Assembly (NCBI GenBank): GCA_027483125.1
Contig: JAIXVH010000416.1
Span: forward strand, 1-32,061
Origin: Acetobacteraceae bacterium
Lineage (GTDB): Bacteria > Pseudomonadota > Alphaproteobacteria > Acetobacterales > Acetobacteraceae
Length of the DNA stretch: 32,061 nt
Direction: 5' to 3'
A program made the translations under genes and the position numbers. Each line of letters begins with the position of its first letter. Position 1 is the first letter of the stretch. Positions 26,271 through 32,061 of this stretch are shown one piece after another. Below the pieces are notes generated by a model. It was not told the origin of the DNA. It searched no databases and worked only from the letters and a program-made list of their open reading frames with translations.

Positions 26271-27623
26271 ATGTCCAAGCTTGAGGTCACACGCCGAGCC
26301 GCGCTCGGCGCGGGTGTCGCAACGGTCGGCACGCTGTCCGCGCCGGCGGTGTTCGGCCAGCCCACCACCACGATCCGTTGCGGCTTCTGGGACCATTGGG
26401 TCCCCGCCGGCAATGACGTGCTGCGCCGGCTTTGCGCGCAATGGGGTGAGCGCAACCGCGCCAACATCAATGTCGATTTCATCACCTCGGTCGGCAACCA
26501 GAACCTGCTGACGATCGCCGCCCAGGCGCAGTCGCGCTCCGGCCATGACATCCTGTCCTTCCCGACCTGGGAGCCGGCGGCGCATCAGCGCATGCTGGTG
26601 AACGTCGATGACGTGATGGGCAGGCTGACCCGCAAATACGGCCCGGTCACACCGGCCGCGGAGTATCTCGGTAAGCCGGGCGGCAACTGGGTCGCGATCC
26701 CGGCCGTGTCGGGCACGCAGATGAAGCCCGCCTGCGTCCGCTTCGACCTGATGCAGCAGCATGCCGGCATCGATATCCGCGCCATGTGGCCCGCTGAAAA
26801 CCGCGCTGGCCCCGGCGCCGATACCTGGAACTGGGACACCTTCGCGCGCGCCGCCGAAGCCTGCAACCGCGCGGGCGTGCCGTTCGGATTGCCCATGGGC
26901 AGCTTCACCGATGCGGTGGATTGGCTGGGCGCGCTCTTCGCCAGCTACGGCGCCAATGTGATGGATGAGCGCGGCAACATCACCGTGCGCAACAACGCCA
27001 ATCTGCGCGCCGCGGTGGACATGGCCGTGCGCATCTCGCGCCAGCTGCCGAACGACGTCTGGGCATGGGATGACGCATCGAACAACCGCGCGCTGATTTC
27101 CGGCCGTTCGGCGCTGATCTTCAACCCGCCTTCGGCCTGGGTCTCGGCGCGGCGCGACAACCCGGCGGTGGGTGCGCAGTGCTGGACGGTGCCGGTGCCT
27201 TCGGGGCCGCAGGGGCGCTTTGTGGGCTACCTGCCGTATTTCTGGGGCATCTGGAACTTCTCCCGCGTGCAGGGGCCGGCGAAGGAATTGCTGGAATTCC
27301 TCTCCGACCGCGAACAGGCGGATGCGCAGACCAGCACCAGCGCCGGCTATGATATCCCGCCCTTCCTGTCGATGAACGACTTCAATGTGTGGTCGACGGA
27401 AGGCCCGCCGGTCGGCACGGTGTACAATTATCCGCTGCGCGCGCACCACAATGCGCGGACTTCGGTGGCCTTCGCCCCGGCACCGGCGAACCTGGCGGTA
27501 CAGGCCTACAACCAGGCCCTGAACACCAAGCTCATCGCGCGCATCGTGCAGGCGAATGAGAGCGTGGACCAGGCCTTCGGCTGGCTGGAGCGCGAACTGA
27601 ACACCATCCGCCGCGGCGGCTGA
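26271..27623 (+). CDS. ABC transporter sugar-type substrate-binding protein with probable Tat signal
   Basis: This 450-aa periplasmic receptor resembles the SBP_bac_1 (maltose/glycerol-3-phosphate type) family. The N-terminus TRRAALGAGVATVGTLSAPAVFG has a twin arginine before a hydrophobic stretch and an AxA-like end, so Tat export is likely. Landmarks include WVPAGNDVLRRLC, SGHDILSFPTWEP, WNWDTFARAAEACNRAGVPFG and ALISGRSALIFNPPSAW. A strong gaggagg ribosome site fixes the ATG at 26271. It heads an operon with two permeases and an ATPase. A hairpin after its stop would allow it to be made in excess. The ligand, possibly a sugar or polyol, is not evident. Confidence 0.9.
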   Translation: MSKLEVTRRAALGAGVATVGTLSAPAVFGQPTTTIRCGFWDHWVPAGNDVLRRLCAQWGERNRANINVDFITSVGNQNLLTIAAQAQSRSGHDILSFPTWEPAAHQRMLVNVDDVMGRLTRKYGPVTPAAEYLGKPGGNWVAIPAVSGTQMKPACVRFDLMQQHAGIDIRAMWPAENRAGPGADTWNWDTFARAAEACNRAGVPFGLPMGSFTDAVDWLGALFASYGANVMDERGNITVRNNANLRAAVDMAVRISRQLPNDVWAWDDASNNRALISGRSALIFNPPSAWVSARRDNPAVGAQCWTVPVPSGPQGRFVGYLPYFWGIWNFSRVQGPAKELLEFLSDREQADAQTSTSAGYDIPPFLSMNDFNVWSTEGPPVGTVYNYPLRAHHNARTSVAFAPAPANLAVQAYNQALNTKLIARIVQANESVDQAFGWLERELNTIRRGG

Positions 27624-27640
27624 TGGCATGGGTCTGATCG

Positions 27641-27665
27641 CGTCAGGCTGCGCCGCAGCCTGACG
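27641..27665 (+). promoter_or_regulatory. Hairpin between the binding-protein and permease genes
   Basis: A perfect 11-bp stem (cgtcaggctgc / gcagcctgacg) with a gcc loop lies 17 bp after the binding-protein stop. In ABC operons such hairpins often protect the 3' end of the receptor mRNA or partly terminate transcription, so the receptor outnumbers the permease. The first permease starts 65 bp later. Confidence 0.6.
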
Positions 27666-27730
27666 AGTGAAGCAACCCCGCAACGCCGGGGCGGCGCCGT
27701 GCCGCCCTCTTCCCGCCCGGAGATCACTGA

Positions 27731-28663
27731 ATGGCCGACAGCATGTCCGCGGCAATCCCCGCGGTGGCGCAGCCGCGCAGCAGCAGCCTGCAAAAGCTGG
27801 CGCGGCGGCGTTCCTCCATTGCCTTCCTGATGACCCTGCCGCTGATCTGCGTGATCCTGGGCCTGGTCGTCTATCCGGCAGGCTACGCGATCTATCTCTC
27901 CATGCTCAGCCGGCGCATGGATGAATTCGTCGGCCTCACGCAGTACGACATCCTGATCGAGAACGACACCTTCTGGCTGGTGGTGTTCCAATCCTGCTTC
28001 TTCGCCGTCACCGCCGTGATCGCCAAGGCCGCGATCGGCTTCTGGCTCGCGCATATGCTGCATCACATCCCGACCAAGGGTCAGCGCAAATGGCGCGGCA
28101 TGCTGCTGGTGCCATGGGTGATCCCGCCGGCACTCTCCACGCTGGGCTGGTGGTGGATGTATGATCCCACCTATTCCTCGCTGAACTGGATTCTGGCGAT
28201 CTTCGCGGTGCCCGCGGTGCCCTGGCTGGGTGAGCCCTGGTGGGCGCGTGTCTCGGTCATCATCGTCAATGTGTGGTACGGCGCGCCGTTCTTCATGATC
28301 ATGTATCTGGCAGCGCTCAAAAGCGTGCCGGAACAGCTCTATGAAGCCGCCGCCATTGACGGCGCGTCATCCTGGCAGCGGCTGCGCTACATCACGCTGC
28401 CGATGATGCAGAACATCATCTCCATCACCGTGCTGTTCAGCCTGATCGTGACGTTTGCGAATTACGACATCGTCCGCGTGCTGACCAATGGCGGCCCGCG
28501 TGACCTGACGCATCTGTTCGCCACCTACGCCTTCCAGGTGGGGATCCTGTCGGGGAACATCCCGCGCGGTGCGGCGGTCTCGCTGTTCATGCTGCCGCTG
28601 CTCGCGATCTTCGCCTTCTTCATCCTGCGCGGCGTCAACCAGCGCAACAAGGAGATGATGTGA
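27731..28663 (+). CDS. ABC sugar-type transporter permease (MalF/UgpA-like)
   Basis: The 310-aa inner-membrane permease has about six membrane segments, starting with MTLPLICVILGLVVYPAGYAIYLS. The cytoplasmic EAA loop that meets the ATPase is EQLYEAAAIDGASSWQRLRYITLPMM, close to the family consensus. The upstream ribosome site is ggagat. Its stop overlaps the next permease start (TGATG), so the two halves of the channel are translated together. With the receptor and MalK-type ATPase genes in line, this is a full type I importer. Confidence 0.94.
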   Translation: MADSMSAAIPAVAQPRSSSLQKLARRRSSIAFLMTLPLICVILGLVVYPAGYAIYLSMLSRRMDEFVGLTQYDILIENDTFWLVVFQSCFFAVTAVIAKAAIGFWLAHMLHHIPTKGQRKWRGMLLVPWVIPPALSTLGWWWMYDPTYSSLNWILAIFAVPAVPWLGEPWWARVSVIIVNVWYGAPFFMIMYLAALKSVPEQLYEAAAIDGASSWQRLRYITLPMMQNIISITVLFSLIVTFANYDIVRVLTNGGPRDLTHLFATYAFQVGILSGNIPRGAAVSLFMLPLLAIFAFFILRGVNQRNKEMM

Positions 28664-29538
28664 TGCAGGCCGCCACCATGGGTCGCCGCTCCGGCAGTTT
28701 GCGTGCGGAACGCCGCTGGGCGCTCTGGACCGCCTATGTCTCGCTGATCATCGCCTGCGTCATCTTCCTGATGCCGCCGGTCTACATGCTGATCACCTCG
28801 CTCAAGACCAATGCGGAAATGGCCAATCTGCAGGGCAACCCGTGGATCGTGCTGAACCCGACGCTCGAGCATTACCGCGCCATCGTGGAGAACCCGCTCT
28901 TCCTCACCTTCTTCTGGAACAGCATCAAGGTCACGGTGGTGACGGTGATCCTGTCCATGGTGATTTCGGTGCTGGCGGCCTTCGCGCTGGCGCGCATGCG
29001 CTTCTGGGGTTCGCAATGGCTCGCGACCGGCGTGTTCCTGACCTACCTGGTGCCCGACACGCTGCTGTTCATCCCGCTCTACCAGATCGTCGGCGGGCTT
29101 GGGCTGCTGAACAACACCTGGGGGCTGGTGCTGGTCTATCCCACGCTGACCGTGCCCTTCTGCACCTGGATCATGATCGGCTATTTCGCCTCGATCCCGA
29201 AGGAACTCGACGAAGCCGCGCTGATCGATGGCGCATCCTGGCCGCAGATGCTGATCAAGATCTTCATCCCCGTCGCACTGCCGGGCATCATCGCGGCCAC
29301 CATCTTCGCCTTCACCGTGTCTTGGGCGGCCTTCGTCTACCCCACGGCCTTCATCACCACGCCCGACCAGATGCCGCTGACCATCGGCGTCGTCTCCACG
29401 CTGGTGCGCGGTGACACCTTCGCCTGGGGGCAGATCATGGCAGGCGCCCTGCTGGCCGCACTGCCGCCGGTGATCGTCTACGCATTCCTGATGGATTACT
29501 ACATCGCGGGCCTGACGGCCGGCGCAACCAAGGGTTAG
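28663..29538 (+). CDS. ABC sugar-type transporter permease (MalG/UgpE-like)
   Basis: The 291-aa second permease has the family features: a first membrane segment (LIIACVIFLMPPVYMLITSL), the KTNAEM periplasmic stretch, and LTYLVPDTLLFIPLYQIVGGLGLLNNTWGLVL. The EAA loop reads IPKELDEAALIDGASWPQMLIKIFIPVALPG. The ATG at 28663 is used; a GTG one codon earlier gives the same frame. It pairs with the preceding permease to form the heterodimeric channel. The ATPase gene follows after 69 bp. Confidence 0.94.
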   Translation: MQAATMGRRSGSLRAERRWALWTAYVSLIIACVIFLMPPVYMLITSLKTNAEMANLQGNPWIVLNPTLEHYRAIVENPLFLTFFWNSIKVTVVTVILSMVISVLAAFALARMRFWGSQWLATGVFLTYLVPDTLLFIPLYQIVGGLGLLNNTWGLVLVYPTLTVPFCTWIMIGYFASIPKELDEAALIDGASWPQMLIKIFIPVALPGIIAATIFAFTVSWAAFVYPTAFITTPDQMPLTIGVVSTLVRGDTFAWGQIMAGALLAALPPVIVYAFLMDYYIAGLTAGATKG

Positions 29539-29607
29539 CCCGTCCGACCGCCGCAGCGCCGGATGGCGCGAAGGCGTGAATCGGCCGGGCCAAAGAAGGA
29601 TACGCTG

Positions 29608-30696
29608 ATGGCCAATGTTTCTCTGCGCAATCTCGTCAAGGAATATGACGGCGGCGTGCAGGCCGTGAAAGGCATCAACCTCGATATCCAGGACCATGAA
29701 TTCGTGGTCCTCGTCGGCCCGTCGGGCTGCGGCAAGACCACCACGCTGCGCATGATCGCGGGGCTGGAGGAGATCACCAAGGGCGAGGTCGATATCGGCG
29801 GCAATGTCGTCAACGACGTCCCGCCGCGCGACCGCGACATCGCCATGGTGTTCCAGAACTACGCGCTCTATCCGCATATGTCGGTCTACGAGAACATGGC
29901 CTTCGGGCTGACCTTGCGGAAATTCGCGCGCAGCGAGATCGACAAGCGCGTCAAGAACGCAGCGCGCATCCTGGACATCGAACCGCTGCTGGAACGCAAG
30001 CCCAAGGCACTCTCGGGCGGGCAGCGGCAGCGTGTGGCGATGGGGCGTGCCATCGTGCGCGACCCCAAGGTCTTCCTGTTCGACGAGCCACTGTCCAACC
30101 TCGACGCCAAGCTGCGCGTGCAGATGCGCACCGAGATCAAGAAGGTGCACCAGACGGTGCGCACCACCACCGTCTATGTCACGCATGACCAGGTGGAGGC
30201 GATGACGCTGGCCGACCGCGTGGTGGTGATGAACCACGGCATCATCGAGCAGGTGGGCCCCCCGCAGGAGCTGTATCACAACCCGGCCACGCGCTTCGTC
30301 GCCGGCTTCATCGGCAGCCCGGCGATGAATTTCCTCCATGCGCGCGTCGAGAATGACGCCGTCCATCTGACCGATGGCACGGTCCTGCCCATCCCGGAAT
30401 CGCGGCGTGCGCGCTACGCCAACGCTGTGGGCAAGCCGTTGCTGTTCGGCATCCGGCCCGAGCACCTGACGGACCACCGCCCGCATCTGCCGGGCCGCGC
30501 CGACCTCATCATCACGCCCGAGGTGATCGAGCCGATGGGCATGGAGACGATGGTGCATTTCCACCTGGGCGATGCGCGTGATTGCTGCGCCCGCTTCGAG
30601 CCGACCGTGCATGTGGAGCCGAACGTGCCCATCACGCTGACGGTGGACATGAACAACATGCACCTGCTGGATGAGGCGACGGGCAAGGTCCTATAG
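29608..30696 (+). CDS. ABC sugar-type transporter ATPase (MalK/UgpC-like)
   Basis: The 362-aa ATP-binding subunit powers the importer. Motifs in order are Walker [10 protein letters not shown], the Q-loop [13 protein letters not shown], the signature [17 protein letters not shown], Walker [13 protein letters not shown], and the H-loop [17 protein letters not shown]. The C-terminal TOBE/regulatory region starts near [14 protein letters not shown] and contains FGIRPEHL. Length and motifs match the CUT1 class. The ATG at 29608 gives the normal N-terminus ([13 protein letters not shown]). It is the last gene of the importer operon, followed at once by a palindrome that may terminate transcription. 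Confidence 0.96.
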   Translation: MANVSLRNLVKEYDGGVQAVKGINLDIQDHEFVVLVGPSGCGKTTTLRMIAGLEEITKGEVDIGGNVVNDVPPRDRDIAMVFQNYALYPHMSVYENMAFGLTLRKFARSEIDKRVKNAARILDIEPLLERKPKALSGGQRQRVAMGRAIVRDPKVFLFDEPLSNLDAKLRVQMRTEIKKVHQTVRTTTVYVTHDQVEAMTLADRVVVMNHGIIEQVGPPQELYHNPATRFVAGFIGSPAMNFLHARVENDAVHLTDGTVLPIPESRRARYANAVGKPLLFGIRPEHLTDHRPHLPGRADLIITPEVIEPMGMETMVHFHLGDARDCCARFEPTVHVEPNVPITLTVDMNNMHLLDEATGKVL

Positions 30697-30698
30697 GC

Positions 30699-30714
30699 GG
30701 CGCCGATCGGCGCC
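30699..30714 (+). terminator. Palindrome after the ABC ATPase gene
   Basis: The perfect 16-bp palindrome ggcgccgatcggcgcc starts 2 bp after the stop of the ATPase gene, and would form a 6-bp GC stem with a gatc loop. It is a plausible end of the importer operon, though without a T-run. Confidence 0.4.
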
Positions 30715-30804
30715 ATCGCGGGGGTGGCTTGGACGTTGCGGCGTCTTCGGGCCATCCTGGGCGCAGCCGGCCATTTCACCGGCACGAGAAGAACGGACCC
30801 CCTG

Positions 30805-31203
30805 ATGCGCCTCCCGCTCACCGCCGCCGCCCTGTTGATCGCCACGCTGGCTGGCCAGCAGGCCCAGGCGCAATCCTCCTATGTCTGGCAGGGGCAGACC
30901 CTCCAGTCGGCGGGCCTCACCACCAATGGCTGCAACCTGCGCGTGCCCATGGCCACGCATAGCGGCAGCCTGGGCCTGAACAGCATCTTCGTCTCGGTGA
31001 TGAACCGGGGCACCGCCGCGGTCCGGATCACCGCCGATGTGGAACTCAGCGGCAACAACACCCGCAAGAGCGGCCCGATCACCGGCATCATCCAGCCCAA
31101 TTCGGCCATCACCTCCATGCAGGCCTTCAGCCCGGGCGGCACCACCCGCGAGGGCACGACGCTGCGCGTCCGCATCACGAGCTGCACGCCCCACACCTCC
31201 TGA
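30805..31203 (+). CDS. Small secreted protein of unknown function
   Basis: I do not recognise the family. The 132-aa product starts with a signal peptide (RLPLTAAALLIATLAGQQAQAQ) and the mature part is about 110 residues. It looks beta-rich, with alternating hydrophobic residues (LNSIFVSVMNRGTAAVRITADVEL), and has two cysteines, in NGCNLRV near the start and TSCTPH near the end, likely a disulfide. The fold may be immunoglobulin-like. The ATG at 30805 is chosen for the signal peptide; upstream track residues are basic and do not continue it. It lies alone between the importer operon and the dehydrogenase gene. Confidence 0.65.
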   Translation: MRLPLTAAALLIATLAGQQAQAQSSYVWQGQTLQSAGLTTNGCNLRVPMATHSGSLGLNSIFVSVMNRGTAAVRITADVELSGNNTRKSGPITGIIQPNSAITSMQAFSPGGTTREGTTLRVRITSCTPHTS

Positions 31204-31274
31204 GGCGCGAGGCCGCGGGTCTGGACGCCGCCGCCCGGCAGGGGCAGTTTCCCTGCCGAGCGGAGGACAGCATC

Positions 31275-32061
31275 ATGGCCGAACCAGACTACGTCTATAT
31301 TCCCGAAGCGGAGCTGGAGAGCTTCGTCACCCGCATCTTCACCGCCTCCGGCTGCGCGCCGGGCGAGGCGGCGCGGATTTCCAACCATCTGGTCGGTGCC
31401 AACCTCGCGGGGCATGACAGCCACGGCGTGGTGCGCGTGCCGCGCTATGTCGAGTGGCAGCGGGCTGGTCATGTGCTGGCGGGGCAGGAGGTGGAGGTCG
31501 TCACCGATGGCGGCGCCTTCGTGCTGCTCGACGGCAAGTTCGGCTTCGGCCAGACGGTGGCGCAGCAGGCCACGCGGCTGGGCATCGAACGGGCGCGCGC
31601 GCAGGGCGCCTGCATCGTGGGCCTGCGCAATGCCGGCCATATCGGCCGCACCGGCGACTATGCCGAGATGGCGACGGCCGAGGGCCTCATCTCCATCCAT
31701 TTCGTGAATGTCGCGGGCTCGGTGCTCGTGGCGCCCTTCGGCGGCGCGGAACGGCGCTTCTCGACCGCGCCCTTCTGCGTCGGCGTGCCGCTGCCCGGGG
31801 GGCCGGTGATCCTGGACTTCGCCACCTCCTTCGTCGCCGAGGGCAAGGTGCTGGTCGCCTCCAATGGCGGCAAGGCGCTGCCGGAGAACGCGTTGATCAC
31901 GGCCGATGGGCAGATGTCGGGCGATCCGCACACGCTTTATGGCGAATACCCGCCGGTGGGGCCGCGCAACCCGTCCAACGGCACGGGCGCGATCCGCGCC
32001 TTCGGCGACCACAAGGGCAGCGGCCTGGCGTTCATGTGCGAGCTGCTGGCCGGCGCCTTCA
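31275..32061 (+). CDS. Malate/L-lactate dehydrogenase (Ldh2) family oxidoreductase, 3' part beyond window
   Basis: The reading frame is open from the ATG at 31275 to the window edge (262 codons seen of about 350 usual). It fits the NAD(P)-dependent Ldh2/MDH2 family, unrelated to classical Rossmann-fold lactate dehydrogenases. Landmarks are NLAGHDSHGVVRVPRYVEW, the KFGFGQTVAQQA stretch, RNAGHIGRTGDYAEMA, VNVAGSVLVAPFGG, FSTAPFCVGVP and ILDFATSFVAEGKV. A ribosome site (cggaggac) precedes the start. Substrates in this family include malate, lactate, ureidoglycolate, sulfolactate and 2,3-diketogulonate, and none can be chosen here. The ORF track misses it because it has no stop in the window. Confidence 0.92.
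   Translation, partial: MAEPDYVYIPEAELESFVTRIFTASGCAPGEAARISNHLVGANLAGHDSHGVVRVPRYVEWQRAGHVLAGQEVEVVTDGGAFVLLDGKFGFGQTVAQQATRLGIERARAQGACIVGLRNAGHIGRTGDYAEMATAEGLISIHFVNVAGSVLVAPFGGAERRFSTAPFCVGVPLPGGPVILDFATSFVAEGKVLVASNGGKALPENALITADGQMSGDPHTLYGEYPPVGPRNPSNGTGAIRAFGDHKGSGLAFMCELLAGAF

Noticed and set aside
28525-30663. 712-aa minus-strand ORF
   Set aside because: It shadows the second permease and the ATPase; its translation is rich in His, Arg and Asp with no motif.

Overview
The window is chromosomal DNA from a high-GC alphaproteobacterium. The best guess from the sequence is a Roseomonas-like member of the Acetobacteraceae. This rests on the strong GC bias of the genes, an HprK-RapZ-EIIA(Man)-HPr-EI cluster with a short alphaproteobacterial-type HPr kinase, orphan Bug-type solute receptors, and abundant GC-rich intergenic palindromes. 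No rRNA, tRNA, CRISPR array or intact insertion sequence was seen.

Layout. (1) 171-4137, minus strand: a regulatory phosphotransferase operon read hprK > rapZ > EIIA(Man) > HPr > EI. No sugar permease (EIIB/C) gene is in view, so it is probably a regulatory phosphorelay. The hprK frame has no ATG, GTG or TTG before its Walker A loop, which makes CTG the likely start. (2) 4241-5850: an accessory patch. It holds a MazE/MazF-type toxin-antitoxin pair with a palindrome at its promoter, a decayed second copy of the 5' end of tgt, an AT-rich block with one small lipoprotein gene, and a 7-bp tandem repeat. (3) 5851-7424: tgt and queF (queuosine), overlapping by 4 bp, followed by two opposing small unknown genes. 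(4) 7877-10478: a Bug-type solute-binding protein and an acyl-CoA synthetase. (5) 10481-13169: a methyl-accepting chemotaxis protein carrying a C-terminal PilZ domain, divergent from a small membrane protein with leucine-rich repeats. (6) 13248-16509: an oligopeptide-type binding protein, a pair of large related palindromic intergenic repeats, a NIPSNAP protein and a proline-rich membrane protein. (7) 16541-20482: a BisC/DMSO-reductase-type molybdoenzyme, then a 2Fe-2S ferredoxin and a CYP153-like P450 overlapping by 4 bp. (8) 20582-22278: a PIG-V-like mannosyltransferase overlapping a small anchored protein. (9) 22282-24085, minus strand: DUF1826 and a COG0523 metallochaperone GTPase behind a near-ideal Zur box. 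(10) 24108-26164, minus strand: a PLP-dependent threonine dehydratase/serine racemase-like enzyme and a DadA-like FAD oxidoreductase. (11) 26271-30696: a complete ABC sugar-type importer (binding protein, two permeases, ATPase). (12) A small secreted protein and the start of a malate/L-lactate dehydrogenase-family gene cut by the window edge.

How it fits together. Most of the window is ordinary environmental-heterotroph metabolism: uptake of organic acids, peptides and sugars, acyl activation and terminal hydroxylation. Threaded through it are regulatory modules: the PTS relay, c-di-GMP-sensing chemotaxis and zinc-starvation response. The parts that ordinary annotation would most likely miss are the hprK start, the duplicated tgt 5' end flanking the AT-rich island, the Zur box, the MCP-PilZ fusion and the paired CTAGAGCA palindromes. 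All family calls were made by reading motifs; no database search was possible.
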